A stretch of DNA of 64,000 nucleotides from Flavobacteriaceae bacterium (GTDB taxonomy: Bacteria > Bacteroidota > Bacteroidia > Flavobacteriales > Flavobacteriaceae), in assembly GCA_024638165.1 (NCBI GenBank), contig JAHEKV010000001.1:62001-126000 (forward strand). The letters are read 5' to 3'. Of this stretch, positions 1 to 10,358 are shown in pieces (position 1 is the stretch's first letter; each line of letters starts with the position of its first letter). Below the pieces are notes generated by a model. That model did not search any database and was not told the DNA's origin. It saw nothing but the letters and a program-made list of their open reading frames with translations. Made by a program: the position numbers and the translations under genes.

Positions 1-1436
1 CTATTGTATTTGCTATGGCGAATCCAAATCCAGAGATTAATTATGATTTGGCCATTCGCACTCGTGAGGATATTATTATGGCTACCGGTCGTTCAGATCA
101 TCCTAATCAAGTAAATAATGTCTTAGGATTCCCTTTCATTTTCAGGGGAGCCTTAGATGTTCGCGCTACTAAGATTAATGAAGAAATGAAGATGGCGGCG
201 GTTCGCGCTCTAGCTGATTTGGCAAAAGAACCGGTACCAGAGCAGGTTAATATTACTTATGATATTACTCGTTTGGCTTTCGGTAGAGAGTATATCATTC
301 CAAAACCTTTTGACCCCAGACTTATTTCTAAAATCCCGGTGGAGGTGGCTAAGGCAGCAATCGCTTCGGGGGTTGCTCAAATTGAAATTATCGATTGGGA
401 GAAATATGAGGAGGAACTTATGGCGCGCTCGGGTAATGACAATAAATTTATTCGATCACTTCATGATAAGGCTAAATTGAACCCTAAGCGTGTGGTTTTT
501 GCCGAAGCAGATCAGATTGATGTGCTAAAAGCTGCTCAGTTTGTTTCTGATGAAGGTATGGCTTATCCTATTCTTCTTGGAGATAAAGAGGTAATTGAGA
601 GCCTTAAAGAGGAATTAGAGTTTGATACTGAGGTTCCAATTATTGATCCATCTGATGATGATCAACAAGCTCGCCGGGACGAATTCGCCAAGCTCTTATG
701 GAGTCGAGGGGAACGCGATGGGGTGCAGAGATACAGTGCAGGTGTTCGAATGATGCATAGAAACTATTTCGGTCCTATGATGGTTCTTTCGGGAGAAGCA
801 GATGCAATGATATCGGGGTATTCTCGCTCATTCCCTAAAGTGTTGCTTCCAGTATTAGAAACGGTGGGTAGAGGCCCTGGAATCAAGAGAGCGGCCACGA
901 TGAATATCATGATGACTCCGCGAGGACCACTATTCTTAGCGGATACCGCAATAAATGTTAATCCTACAGCCGAAGAGTTAGCTGAGATCGCAGTGATGAC
1001 GGCAAGAGAGGTTCGTTCTTTCGGATACGAACCTGTAATGGCAATGCTATCTTATTCGAACTATGGTTCTTCAAGTAAACCAGAAGCCAGAAAGGTAAAG
1101 AACGCGGTCAAAATCTTACATAGAGATCATCCAGATTTGATTGTTGATGGAGAGATTCAAGCAGATTTTGCACTAAATCCTGAGATGGGTTCCCAAACCT
1201 TCCCATTTTCAAAGCTGTCTAATCGAAAAGTCAATACCTTAATATTTCCTAACCTTGATTCTGCCAATATCACCTACAAGCTGATGAAAGAGCTGCACAG
1301 TGTAAAATCAATTGGCCCTGTCATGTTAGGTTTAGACAAACCAATTCATATACTACAGTTAGGGGCTAGTGTTGAGGAAATCATCAACATGACCTCTATT
1401 GCAGTAACCGACGTACAGCGCGCAACAAAAAAATAA
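1..1436 (+). CDS. maeB: NADP-dependent malic enzyme, C-terminal part (5' truncated by window)
   Basis: The reading frame is already open at base 3 and reads IVFAMANPNPEI before and across the first ATG (base 15), a motif found inside malic enzymes, so the gene starts upstream of the window. About the first 140 visible residues finish the malic enzyme domain (oxidative decarboxylation of malate to pyruvate). The remainder, from about NPKRVVFAEADQIDVLKAA, is the phosphotransacetylase-like domain that MaeB-type enzymes carry and that is usually regulatory rather than catalytic. ruvA follows 6 bases later on the same strand. With ppc in the same window it would form part of the C4/C3 anaplerotic node. 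Confidence 0.93.
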   Translation, partial: IVFAMANPNPEINYDLAIRTREDIIMATGRSDHPNQVNNVLGFPFIFRGALDVRATKINEEMKMAAVRALADLAKEPVPEQVNITYDITRLAFGREYIIPKPFDPRLISKIPVEVAKAAIASGVAQIEIIDWEKYEEELMARSGNDNKFIRSLHDKAKLNPKRVVFAEADQIDVLKAAQFVSDEGMAYPILLGDKEVIESLKEELEFDTEVPIIDPSDDDQQARRDEFAKLLWSRGERDGVQRYSAGVRMMHRNYFGPMMVLSGEADAMISGYSRSFPKVLLPVLETVGRGPGIKRAATMNIMMTPRGPLFLADTAINVNPTAEELAEIAVMTAREVRSFGYEPVMAMLSYSNYGSSSKPEARKVKNAVKILHRDHPDLIVDGEIQADFALNPEMGSQTFPFSKLSNRKVNTLIFPNLDSANITYKLMKELHSVKSIGPVMLGLDKPIHILQLGASVEEIINMTSIAVTDVQRATKK

Positions 1437-1442
1437 ACGATT

Positions 1443-2030
1443 ATGATTAGCCACCTCAGAGGTCGAATGATAGAAAAAACTCCCACTCATGTGATTCTTG
1501 AGTGTAATGGGGTAGGTTATCATCTCGAGGTGTCCCTTCATACCTTTTCTGGGTTGAGTTCAGAAGAGGAGCAGCTTTTGTATACTCATCTCCAAATCAA
1601 GGAGGATAGCCATACGCTTTTCGGATTTCTATCTGAATTTGAACGTGCAGTATTTCGATTACTTATTTCGGTGAGTGGAGTGGGGGCGGCGACGGCTAGA
1701 ACGATGCTTTCATCGTTAAGTCCTTCTGATGTAGTTGGTGCAATTGCATCTGAGCAAGTAGCCATTGTGCAGTCAGTTAAAGGAATCGGGGCAAAGACAG
1801 CTCAACGCATGATTTTAGAATTAAAAGATAAGGTCTTAGCACTAGAGGGCGCCGAAGATGTGGTCGCGAGTGCATCGGTGAAAGGACAAAATGGAGAAGA
1901 AGCAATAGCCGCTTTAGAAGTACTTGGCTTTACTCGAAAATCGGTTCAGAAAATTGTCGATAAGCTATTGACAGCAGACTCACAGATGAGCGTCGAAGAT
2001 CTTATCAAGAATACGCTAAACGCAATTTAA
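1443..2030 (+). CDS. ruvA: Holliday junction branch migration protein RuvA
   Basis: At 195 aa this is normal RuvA length. The N-terminal OB-fold (MISHLRGRMIEKTPTHVILE) is followed by two helix-hairpin-helix motifs, SVSGVGAATARTML and VKGIGAKTAQRMILELKDK. A C-terminal three-helix domain (residues about 150-195, AIAALEVLGFTRKSVQKIV) contacts RuvB. RuvA tetramers bind four-way DNA junctions and recruit the RuvB motor. The gene sits between maeB and sprA, with only one base between its stop and the sprA start, an arrangement that favours translational coupling. Confidence 0.97.
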   Translation: MISHLRGRMIEKTPTHVILECNGVGYHLEVSLHTFSGLSSEEEQLLYTHLQIKEDSHTLFGFLSEFERAVFRLLISVSGVGAATARTMLSSLSPSDVVGAIASEQVAIVQSVKGIGAKTAQRMILELKDKVLALEGAEDVVASASVKGQNGEEAIAALEVLGFTRKSVQKIVDKLLTADSQMSVEDLIKNTLNAI

Positions 2031-2031
2031 G

Positions 2032-5000
2032 TTGAAGATTAGACTGGATGCAATACGGTCTCTTTGTGTTTTGCTTGCGTTTTTCGCCTTTACACTTACT
2101 CAGGCACAAAAATTACCAGCATTATCTCCCTTTGGTATCGATGAGGTCTATCAATACGATCCGGTAAATAACAGATATGAGTTACTTCCTTCTGTATCGG
2201 GAAAAGTTGTAGGGTATCCCAGGTATTTAAGTTTTACTCAGTACTACGAAGCACTTCGAGCGCAGATGATTAAGTCTAACTACCAGACAAAAACCGATGC
2301 CCTCTCGAAAGTGAATGATACGGTAGCTGACGCACGGGAAGATTTACTCCCCACTTATTACGTTAATTCGGCCTTTTTTGAATCTATATTCGGTGGTAAT
2401 ACCATCACCGTTGACGCTTCAGGAGGTTTTTCCCTTGATCTAGGTGCTCTTAGTCAGAAATCAGAAAATCCATCGGTATCGGTTCGTAATCAAAGAAGTA
2501 CGGTTCTTGATATCGATCAGCAATTCGATTTAAATGTAGATGCTCAGGTCGGAGAGCGTTTAAGAGTTCAAGCAAATATGGACTCCCGTTCAAGCTTTGA
2601 TTTTCAAAATCTTTTCAAAATTGAATATACCCCGAATGAGGATGACCTGATTCGCAATATCGAGTTTGGTAATGTAAGTATGCCACTCAAAAGTAGTCTA
2701 ATGACTGGCGCTCAGAATTTATTTGGACTCAAAACAGACTTACAGTTTGGGCGTACCTCTGTGACTGCCGTTTATGCAGAACAGCGATCTCAACGAAATA
2801 CGGTCAGTACCCAAAATGGATCTGTCATTAATGAGTTTGAGCTTACCGCTCTCGATTATGAGGAAAACACTCATTTTTTCTTAAGTCAACATTTTAGAGA
2901 TGCCTATGACCTGGCGCTTAAGAACTATCCCTTTATTGCTTCAAATGTACAGATTACCCGTATAGAAGTTTGGGTAACCAATCGATCTCAACAGACCGAA
3001 AACGTTCGGCAAATTGTAGGTTTTCAAGATCTTGGAGAATACAATCCGGAAAAAGTTCGGTTTGAGGGGTCACAGAATTTTTTTAGAGCTACCGAGTCTT
3101 TACCTGACAATGAGGCTAACCTTCTTAATCCCGCATGGATAGGTGGTGAAGGTCTATCCACTTCAATAAGAACTGCGGCTGGTGCCGCTTCTGGATTAAG
3201 TTTGTTAGGCGAACCATTAGTAAACGGTTTAGACTATGCCTCTTTAGAAAACGCACGAAAATTAGAAGCCGGTTTAGATTATTCATATCACCGTCAGCTC
3301 GGATACTTATCGCTGAATCAACCATTGGCTACTGACGAGGTGCTTGCTGTTGCTTATGAGTACACTTACAACGGGTCTGTTTATACCGTCGGAGAGTTCT
3401 CTAATGACAATCAGAGAGATGCCTCTAGTGCGCTTATTGTAAAACTTCTAAAGAGTAATATTACTCGAGTTGAGGATCCTATTTGGGATTTGATGATGAA
3501 GAATATCTATTCGACCGGAGCTTTCGGAATTAGTGCAAATGATTTTGAGTTTCAATTACTATACACCGATCCTAGTCCTCGAAACTTTTTAACACCGGCC
3601 GACCCTTCGGTTCCTTGGCCAGAGGAGTTTTCGAACAGTACGTTATTGAAGATTTTCAATTTAGATCGACTCGATGCCTATCAGAATCGCTCAGAGCAAG
3701 GGGATGGTTTTTTTGATTTTGTAGACGGTATTACCGTTGATGCTTCGAATGGTAGAATCATTTTTACCCAGGTAGAGCCGTTTGGTGAATACTTGTTTGA
3801 GCAATTCTCTGGTGATGTTACCGAAGATTACGAAATTGAGGAATCCTATAATGGTAATCAAAGGCAATATGTTTATCGCTCTCTTTATGAATTGACGAAA
3901 ACAGCCGCCTTGCAGCAGGCAGATGCGAATCGATTCTTACTAAGGGGTTCCTATGGTGGAAGCACTGCGTCTTCGGGTCAGAAGTTATCGCTTGGAGTGG
4001 CGTTTGCTTTGCCCGGGTCTGTCCAGGTTAGTATTGGAGGTAGAGTTCTTACAGAAGGAGTTGATTACATCGTTGACTACGCAGCTGGTCAGGTTGAGAT
4101 TCTTGATCCTAGCTTACAGAATTCTGGTCTTCCGATCGATATTTCAGTTGAAGATGCTGGTCAAATTGGCCAGTTAACTCGACGATTCACAGGAGTCGCT
4201 ATTCAGCATCGAGCCTCTAGTGAACTATCCTTTGGGGGTGCCTTTTTAAATCTTAGAGAGCGTCCACTTACTCAGAAGTCTGCTTATGGAATCGAGCCTA
4301 TTAATAACTCGATGATTGGTGCGAATGTTTCGTTTCGTAAAGAAGTTCCTTGGCTTACACGACTCATTAATCAGTGGCCCACTATTGAGACTGAAGCGCT
4401 GTCTTCGATTGACTTTTCTGCAGAAATCGCTGCACTCATCCCATCTGCTCCAAACAATGCCCAATTCGGTGGCGAAGTAACTACTTATATCGATGATTTT
4501 GAAGAGGCGCAACAATTCTTAGATCTTAGAAACCCTTCTGATTGGGTGCTGTCGAGTAATCCTTTTGGTCAAACCGGTATTGAGGCTTCTAGGTCTAGGG
4601 CTCGACTGGCATGGTATACTATTGATCCTGTGCTTTATAGCAGGTTAAGACCCTCAGATATTACGGATGCGATGTTGCAAGAAGATGAAGCACGTCGAAT
4701 TTTTATAAGAGAGGTTTATCCCGAAACCGATGTAGTCCAAGGACAATCTGCCGTTCAGTCTACCTTAGATATTGCGTACTATCCCGATGAGGCAGGACCG
4801 TATAATACGGCGTCTGATTTTGGTGCAGTTGGGAACAAATGGGCAGGGACTATGAGAGCGCTTACCGTTACTGACTTTGAGCAGGCAAATATTGAATACT
4901 TGCAGTTTTGGATGTTACATCCGCTCGAATCTTCAGAAGTTGGAGAGGGAGGTAAATTGGTGATTGATCTTGGGAATCTCTCTGAGGATATTCTTCCTGA

Positions 5001-8000
5001 TGGAAGAAAGCAATACGAAAATGGACTTGGAGTTCAAGTGGATCCAACCATCTATGGATCTGTCCCCTCTAGAAGTGCCCTGATTTACACTTTTGATAGC
5101 GATGCAGGTGCTCGGGAAATACAAGATGTCGGATTAGATGGTCTGACAGATTCTCAGGAAGGTTTGATTTATACAGGACCTAGTGATGACCCGGCTCGGG
5201 ATAATTACGTGAATTATTTAGAAGCTCAGGGTAGTATCCCGAATCGTTACAAGTACTTCAACAATCCTGAAGGTAATACACCGATTAATCCGACCGATGA
5301 GTTAAGAGGTTCTACGTTATTGCCCGATGTGGAGGATGTCGATCGAGACTTTGCCATGAATGTAGTCGAGAGTTATTATCAATATGAACTTCCCATCAAT
5401 TCGGTGGTAAGTGAATCGATGCCCTACATTTCAACGGTTCGAGAAGTTACTCTGGATACAGGACGTAAAGCTCGTTGGGTGCAGTATAAGATCCCCCTTC
5501 GTGAATACACCCGTGCGGTAGGTGGGATTACCGATTTCAGGTCGATACCTTTTATTCGTATGTCCTTACAAGGATTTCAGAGATCAACCGTTTTACGATT
5601 TGCTGCACTTGACCTTATTCAAGGTAGTTGGAGAATCTATGATAAAGAATTAGACCCCGAAGCTAACTTAGCGGTCAGCCCTTCAACGACCTTTGAATTG
5701 GGTGCGGTAAATATTGAAGAAAACAGTAATAGAAGCCCTATCCCATATGTACTTCCACCCGGGGTTCGACGCGAAGCCTTGAATAATACGAATACGATTG
5801 TACGACAAAATGAACAGTCGTTAAGTATGCAGTTTACCGATTTACCATTAGGGGACGGAAGAGGAGCTTTTAGACGTGTGAAATTCGATATGCGCCGTTT
5901 TGAAAGGCTTAAACTTTTTGTTCATGCCGAGCGAATAGGGTCTTCAACGGTTCAGGATAATGATCTAGTGGCTTTTCTGAGAATAGGAACTGACTACAGT
6001 TCTAATTACTATCAAATTGAGTGGCCTTTAACCTTTACCAATAATGCAACCCAAGATGCAGGTCTTATTTGGCCAGATGAGAATGCCCTTGATTTGGATT
6101 TAGCACTATTGAGTAGTGTTAAGGCAGAGCAAATTGCCTCCGCAGAGCCCGAGTTTTCAAAAGTTCTTGAGAATGGAATGACCATTCGCGTAAAAGGGAA
6201 TCCGTCGATCGGGAATATCACCTCTGCCATGCTTGGGGCTATCAATCGCTCATCAAGCCTGCCCGTTTCGGCAGAGCTTTGGTTTAATGAATTGCGTCTA
6301 GCAGGAATCAATCACAAAGGAGGCTGGGCGGCAACAGCCAATGCCTCTGTCCAGTTATCTGATGTAGTTTCTTTAGGTGCTGGTTTCTCTAAGACAACGG
6401 TAGGTTTTGGAGCTATCGATGGGGCGGTTAATACACGTTCATTAGATGACACCGAAAATTTTGATTTCTCGGTACGTACAGATCTAGGACAGTTTTTACC
6501 CAAAGCCAGTCGATTGAAACTACCATTGAATTATTCGATGGCTTCTACGCGAATTACTCCTGAGTATGATCCTGTCTATGAAGATATTCGTCTCGAGGAC
6601 CGTCTGAGTGCCGCGTCTAATAACCAGGATAAACAAGCAATTAGAGAGCAGGCCGAGTCGTATACGGAAGTTTCTAGCCTAGCACTGAATGGTGTTCGAA
6701 TAGAACGCAAAGAAGGTAGTAATATCGATTTCTTTGATCCTGAGAATGTCACGGTTAATTATGGCCATTCAACCAAATCGCATCGCGATTTTGAAATCTC
6801 AGAATCGCTTCAGTCGCAAGCAAGGGCTTCACTCGATTATACCTATACGCCTTCTATTTTCTCATTAACTATGGGGGCTTCTATTGATCGATCCCTAAGT
6901 GAACAGCGCTTCAGACAAATCTTTATACCTGGGGTTACTCTTCTTGATTTACCCCTTTTAAGTCAACAAAATTTTAGGTCGGGATGGAACGGTTCGATTA
7001 AAGCGAATCCATTTAAATTCTTTAGTACCTCATTTACTGCTACTCAAAATAATATCGTTAATCTCGATCTTAATCAAAACCTAGGGTTCAATTCGGTTTG
7101 GGAGTCTTTTTTCTCTTGGGGTAAGCCAAATACTTATGCGCAACAACTACAGCTAGGATTAGAAATTCCATTTAGTGCGTTCAAACCTCTTGATTTTATA
7201 ACTACCCGCTTAGATTATGGAGGTACGCTAAATTGGCAACGCGGTTCTGATGCACTCGCTGAGGTTGCAGGTCGACCTTTACATACCGTTCAAACGGCAA
7301 GTACTTTTTCACTAAGTAGTGGCCTTGATTTAAAGTCAGGATTGAAGAAATTGGTGAAAATTCCGGATGCGATTGGTGCTCAAGTAGCTTTGAATTATTC
7401 AGAAACTTCTGGGGTGGTCTTACCAGGTTATTTACCGACGATCAATGACAGGAGTTTACTTCAATTAGATCCGAAATTGCTCCTTGGAGTGGCTTCTTCT
7501 GATTTTCGATTTGAAGCTGCACGACAAGGATATTTGACTGAATTTGAAGGATTCAACACTCCCTTTGTTATTGACGAAAACGAGAACCTTTCTGCAACTG
7601 CTAATCTTAGTATCGGTAGCGCTGTTTCTATTGGTCTTAGTTATGATCGAAGAAAGAGCGATCGTTTTCAAGAGCAGTTCAGAGTGACCCCTTCTGACTT
7701 TGGACCAACTTTTCAGTCCTTACTCGCCAACCAGACAGGTAGTTACAGTACTACAGCCTTTTTACTTTCAACCGCTTTCGATGGTTCAATGGGGGATACG
7801 GAGTCAGAAGCTTTTGAGCGATTCAAAACTTCTAGAATTGAAATGGCAAATCGATTAGCTAATGCATCGGGTATGGATGTATCGGCGGTTGACTCTGAGG
7901 GTTACCCGACGGCCTATGGAGCCTATCATCCTGAGGTGTTATTAGGTTCTTTTATTGCGGCCTATACCGGTAAGTCGATTAGCGAGGTTAGTTTAGGGCC

Positions 8001-8682
8001 TTTTGAGTCTTTCGGTATTCCCAATTGGGACGTTTCAATCAGTGGTTTGTTCCCCGAAGTGTTTAGTCGTTTCGCAATCAACCATGGTTATAGAGCTGCC
8101 TATAGTATCAATAATTTTCAAAATAACCTCAGTCGAAATGAGGGCTTATATAATCTTGAAAATGGAGATTTAAAACCAGAATTACTGATTGGAGCGGTGG
8201 TGATGAACGACCAGTTTAACCCACTTATTGGATTCGATTTTGAAACCGAGTCGTTCTGGCAAATTCGAACAGAATGGCGAAAAGATAGAGCGTTGAATTT
8301 AAGTTTTGCCAATAGTTTACTTACTGAGATTAAAGGTCAAGAATTTGTTCTTGGTTTAGGGAAGCGTATTACCGATTTACGTTGGAACCCTAAAATAGGA
8401 GGCAAAAGAAGACAGTACCGTGGCGATTTAGTGCTTAGAGGAGACGTGTCCTATCGATCGAATACGACCTTCATTAGAAATCTAGACGAGATTGTCGGGG
8501 ATCAGATCACTTCTGGTCAACAAAGTTTCTCGGCTCAATTCTCAGCGGATTACGCTCTAAGTAATACATTAAATCTGGCTGCCTATTACGATCATAGCTT
8601 TTCAAAGTTTAGAGTTTCTACCTCCTTTCCACAAACTACTATGCGTGCAGGACTCAGCTTAAAATATCGATTTGGCGAGTAG
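2032..8682 (+). CDS. sprA: SprA, outer-membrane translocon of the type IX secretion system
   Basis: This 2216-aa protein is the largest in the window. The TTG start at 2032, one base after the ruvA stop, gives a clear signal peptide (MKIRLDAIRSLCVLLAFFAF, then TLTQA before Q). No in-frame ATG lies close by. The long body has many amphipathic beta segments and ends in a barrel-type C-terminus (LSLKYRFGE). Length, location next to ruvA and overall pattern match SprA/Sov, the very large beta-barrel through which T9SS cargo crosses the outer membrane in Bacteroidota. No T9SS cargo with a recognisable sorting domain was found in this window. An AT-rich hairpin follows the stop. Confidence 0.9.
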   Translation: MKIRLDAIRSLCVLLAFFAFTLTQAQKLPALSPFGIDEVYQYDPVNNRYELLPSVSGKVVGYPRYLSFTQYYEALRAQMIKSNYQTKTDALSKVNDTVADAREDLLPTYYVNSAFFESIFGGNTITVDASGGFSLDLGALSQKSENPSVSVRNQRSTVLDIDQQFDLNVDAQVGERLRVQANMDSRSSFDFQNLFKIEYTPNEDDLIRNIEFGNVSMPLKSSLMTGAQNLFGLKTDLQFGRTSVTAVYAEQRSQRNTVSTQNGSVINEFELTALDYEENTHFFLSQHFRDAYDLALKNYPFIASNVQITRIEVWVTNRSQQTENVRQIVGFQDLGEYNPEKVRFEGSQNFFRATESLPDNEANLLNPAWIGGEGLSTSIRTAAGAASGLSLLGEPLVNGLDYASLENARKLEAGLDYSYHRQLGYLSLNQPLATDEVLAVAYEYTYNGSVYTVGEFSNDNQRDASSALIVKLLKSNITRVEDPIWDLMMKNIYSTGAFGISANDFEFQLLYTDPSPRNFLTPADPSVPWPEEFSNSTLLKIFNLDRLDAYQNRSEQGDGFFDFVDGITVDASNGRIIFTQVEPFGEYLFEQFSGDVTEDYEIEESYNGNQRQYVYRSLYELTKTAALQQADANRFLLRGSYGGSTASSGQKLSLGVAFALPGSVQVSIGGRVLTEGVDYIVDYAAGQVEILDPSLQNSGLPIDISVEDAGQIGQLTRRFTGVAIQHRASSELSFGGAFLNLRERPLTQKSAYGIEPINNSMIGANVSFRKEVPWLTRLINQWPTIETEALSSIDFSAEIAALIPSAPNNAQFGGEVTTYIDDFEEAQQFLDLRNPSDWVLSSNPFGQTGIEASRSRARLAWYTIDPVLYSRLRPSDITDAMLQEDEARRIFIREVYPETDVVQGQSAVQSTLDIAYYPDEAGPYNTASDFGAVGNKWAGTMRALTVTDFEQANIEYLQFWMLHPLESSEVGEGGKLVIDLGNLSEDILPDGRKQYENGLGVQVDPTIYGSVPSRSALIYTFDSDAGAREIQDVGLDGLTDSQEGLIYTGPSDDPARDNYVNYLEAQGSIPNRYKYFNNPEGNTPINPTDELRGSTLLPDVEDVDRDFAMNVVESYYQYELPINSVVSESMPYISTVREVTLDTGRKARWVQYKIPLREYTRAVGGITDFRSIPFIRMSLQGFQRSTVLRFAALDLIQGSWRIYDKELDPEANLAVSPSTTFELGAVNIEENSNRSPIPYVLPPGVRREALNNTNTIVRQNEQSLSMQFTDLPLGDGRGAFRRVKFDMRRFERLKLFVHAERIGSSTVQDNDLVAFLRIGTDYSSNYYQIEWPLTFTNNATQDAGLIWPDENALDLDLALLSSVKAEQIASAEPEFSKVLENGMTIRVKGNPSIGNITSAMLGAINRSSSLPVSAELWFNELRLAGINHKGGWAATANASVQLSDVVSLGAGFSKTTVGFGAIDGAVNTRSLDDTENFDFSVRTDLGQFLPKASRLKLPLNYSMASTRITPEYDPVYEDIRLEDRLSAASNNQDKQAIREQAESYTEVSSLALNGVRIERKEGSNIDFFDPENVTVNYGHSTKSHRDFEISESLQSQARASLDYTYTPSIFSLTMGASIDRSLSEQRFRQIFIPGVTLLDLPLLSQQNFRSGWNGSIKANPFKFFSTSFTATQNNIVNLDLNQNLGFNSVWESFFSWGKPNTYAQQLQLGLEIPFSAFKPLDFITTRLDYGGTLNWQRGSDALAEVAGRPLHTVQTASTFSLSSGLDLKSGLKKLVKIPDAIGAQVALNYSETSGVVLPGYLPTINDRSLLQLDPKLLLGVASSDFRFEAARQGYLTEFEGFNTPFVIDENENLSATANLSIGSAVSIGLSYDRRKSDRFQEQFRVTPSDFGPTFQSLLANQTGSYSTTAFLLSTAFDGSMGDTESEAFERFKTSRIEMANRLANASGMDVSAVDSEGYPTAYGAYHPEVLLGSFIAAYTGKSISEVSLGPFESFGIPNWDVSISGLFPEVFSRFAINHGYRAAYSINNFQNNLSRNEGLYNLENGDLKPELLIGAVVMNDQFNPLIGFDFETESFWQIRTEWRKDRALNLSFANSLLTEIKGQEFVLGLGKRITDLRWNPKIGGKRRQYRGDLVLRGDVSYRSNTTFIRNLDEIVGDQITSGQQSFSAQFSADYALSNTLNLAAYYDHSFSKFRVSTSFPQTTMRAGLSLKYRFGE

Positions 8683-8683
8683 T

Positions 8684-8700
8684 TTAAAAGACTCTTTTAA
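8684..8700 (+). terminator. Weak AT-rich hairpin after sprA
   Basis: TTAAAAG-ACT-CTTTTAA forms a 7-bp stem two bases after the sprA stop. It could terminate sprA, but it has few G-C pairs and is followed directly by the gcvH -7 box, so it might instead be an operator-like element. Confidence 0.35.
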
Positions 8701-8701
8701 T

Positions 8702-8709
8702 TACCTTTG
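8702..8709 (+). promoter_or_regulatory. Bacteroidota-type -7 box (TACCTTTG) for gcvH
   Basis: TACCTTTG matches the Bacteroidota consensus TAnnTTTG exactly and lies 26 bases before the gcvH ATG. The -33 TTG element is not obvious because the upstream hairpin occupies that region. Confidence 0.55.
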
Positions 8710-8735
8710 AATCTTATTAATAATCAGAAATTGTT

Positions 8736-9116
8736 ATGAATTTTCCAGAAAACTTAAAGTATACAAAAGACCACGAGTGGGTGCTTATCGAAGGGAATAC
8801 AGCAACCGTTGGTATTACTGATTTTGCACAATCTGAACTTGGGGATATTGTTTATGTGGAGGTTGAAACGGTCGATGAGACTCTCGATAAAGAAGAAGTT
8901 TTCGGTACTGTTGAAGCGGTTAAGACGGTTTCTGACTTATTTCTTCCATTGTCTGGAACGATTGAATCTTTCAATGAAGAATTAGATCAAAACCCAGAAT
9001 TAGTAAATAGCGATCCTTACGGTGCGGGTTGGATGATCAAAATGAGTATTGACAATCTAGACGAGATTGAAGAATTGTTAGATGTCGATGCTTACAAAGC
9101 CCTAGTGGGTGCCTAA
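8736..9116 (+). CDS. gcvH: Glycine cleavage system H protein
   Basis: This 126-aa lipoyl-carrier protein shuttles the aminomethyl intermediate between the P, T and L proteins. The lipoylation lysine is K63 in [15 protein letters not shown]. The rest is colinear with GcvH ([10 protein letters not shown] at the N-terminus, [13 protein letters not shown] near the C-terminus). None of gcvP, gcvT or lpd is nearby. It has its own promoter and overlaps the next gene by 8 bases. Confidence 0.97.
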   Translation: MNFPENLKYTKDHEWVLIEGNTATVGITDFAQSELGDIVYVEVETVDETLDKEEVFGTVEAVKTVSDLFLPLSGTIESFNEELDQNPELVNSDPYGAGWMIKMSIDNLDEIEELLDVDAYKALVGA

Positions 9117-9522
9117 AATTAGACACCGGCTATTTAATCCGTTCACTGCCGCCTTTTTGCTGTACGCGATCAGTATCACCGTACTTAGTTTGGCACGCAT
9201 CGATTCGAGTGGGCAATCATTTCTTCGTTTTGAAGGCGCTGATAAATTAGTGCACTGTATTTTTTACTTTGGCTTTACTTTTCTGCTGGCTTTAGCTTGT
9301 AAAGGTTCTTTTACCCGAGTTTTGGTTAAGAAGGAACAAATAATAGTCGCACTAATAGCAATGACCTACAGTGGCATTATTGAATTATTGCAAGGTTTTT
9401 TCACCGTATATCGTTCGGCAGAGCTTGGTGATTTTGTTGCCAATTCGGTAGGAGTCATTTTTGGATTAGTTGCCTTGAAGGTTTTAGATCCATTTTTTAA
9501 CAGAATGAAAAACCCGAAATAA
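9109..9522 (+). CDS. VanZ-like membrane protein
   Basis: The 137-aa protein starts at GTG 9109 inside the end of gcvH. It has about four hydrophobic segments (roughly residues 12-30, 45-63, 77-93 and 107-125). The [16 protein letters not shown] segment with Asp and His is typical of the VanZ-like family common in Bacteroidota, often encoded after gcvH. The family is named after a teicoplanin-resistance gene, but the function of these short homologues is unknown. Nothing here links it to antibiotic resistance. Confidence 0.75.
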   Translation: MPKIRHRLFNPFTAAFLLYAISITVLSLARIDSSGQSFLRFEGADKLVHCIFYFGFTFLLALACKGSFTRVLVKKEQIIVALIAMTYSGIIELLQGFFTVYRSAELGDFVANSVGVIFGLVALKVLDPFFNRMKNPK

Positions 9523-9535
9523 TTCGGTGCTTTTT
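9513..9535 (+). terminator. Terminator after the VanZ-like gene
   Basis: CCGAA-ATAA-TTCGG is followed by TGCTTTTT. The stop codon of the VanZ-like gene lies in the hairpin loop. Confidence 0.6.
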
Positions 9536-9575
9536 CGAATTAATATTTAAATTAGCCATCATCAAAATTTAGAGT

Positions 9576-10280
9576 ATGGAACCGAAGAAAAGCCCAAAAG
9601 CAGATATAGGTCGTAATAGTGGATTGTATTTCGCACTAGGTCTAGCCCTTACAATGTTCGTTGTGTGGAGAGCCTTAGAGTGGAAGAAATACGATGAGGT
9701 AACGAATTACGATATATCTCTAAATGTAGAAGATCAGCTTGATGAGGAGGTACCAATGACCGAACAAATCAAGACTCCACCACCTCCACCACCTCCAGCA
9801 GCTCCTGAAGTTATTGAAGTGGTAGAAGATGAGGAAGAGGTTGAAGAAACCATTATCGAATCGACTGAAACATCTCAAGAAGAAGAGGTGATTGAAATCG
9901 AAGAGGTTGAGGTTGACGAGGTAGAAGAAGATATTTCAATTCCATTTGCAGTTATTGAAGACGTGCCTGTATTCCCGGGTTGTGAAGGTGCTAGCGACAA
10001 AAAAGCTTGTTTTCAACAGCAAATGCAAAAGCACATCCGTAAGCACTTCAGATATCCTGAAATCGCTCAAGAAATGGGGGTTCAGGGTCGTGTGAATGTG
10101 ATGTTTGTCATCCAGAGAGACGGTTCAATTGGAGGAATTCGTATGAGAGGTCCGGATAAAAATTTAGAGGCTGAAGCATTGCGTATTATCAATCTGCTTC
10201 CAAACATGACACCAGGTAGACAACGTGGACGTCCTGTAAAAGTGCCATTTAGTATTCCGATTACTTTCCGTTTACAGTAG
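9576..10280 (+). CDS. TonB-family energy transducer
   Basis: The 234-aa protein has a short cytoplasmic N-terminus and one membrane span (about residues 15-33). A proline run (KTPPPPPPPAAPE, about 67-79) and a long acidic Glu/Val-rich linker (80-130) would span the periplasm. The C-terminal TonB domain (about 140-234) contains PVFPGCEGASDKKACFQQQM, YPEIAQEMGVQGRVNV and PFSIPITFRLQ. TonB passes proton-motive energy from ExbBD to outer-membrane receptors. No exbB or exbD is nearby and several TonB paralogues are usual in this phylum, so the partner receptor cannot be told. Isolated transcription unit with a strong terminator. Confidence 0.88.
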   Translation: MEPKKSPKADIGRNSGLYFALGLALTMFVVWRALEWKKYDEVTNYDISLNVEDQLDEEVPMTEQIKTPPPPPPPAAPEVIEVVEDEEEVEETIIESTETSQEEEVIEIEEVEVDEVEEDISIPFAVIEDVPVFPGCEGASDKKACFQQQMQKHIRKHFRYPEIAQEMGVQGRVNVMFVIQRDGSIGGIRMRGPDKNLEAEALRIINLLPNMTPGRQRGRPVKVPFSIPITFRLQ

Positions 10281-10298
10281 TACTGAGAATAAATTATA

Positions 10299-10328
10299 GA
10301 AAACCGGGCTTATTGCCCGGTTTTTTTA
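10299..10328 (+). terminator. Strong rho-independent terminator after tonB
   Basis: AAACCGGGC-TTATT-GCCCGG with a run of seven T residues gives a GC-rich stem directly after the TonB-family gene. Confidence 0.9.
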
Positions 10329-10350
10329 TTTGAAAGCTATTTGTGCATCT

Positions 10351-10358
10351 TATCTTTG
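10351..10358 (+). promoter_or_regulatory. -7 box (TATCTTTG) of the cytochrome oxidase block
   Basis: Perfect TAnnTTTG match with TTG at 10341-10343 upstream. The box ends only 6 bases before the chosen cyoE ATG, so the transcript has almost no leader. This also excludes a TTG start at 10341, which would lie inside the promoter. Confidence 0.7.

Noticed and set aside
2041-2060. ATG at 2048 as the sprA start
   Set aside because: It is out of frame with the long ORF; TTG 2032 is the only start giving a signal peptide.
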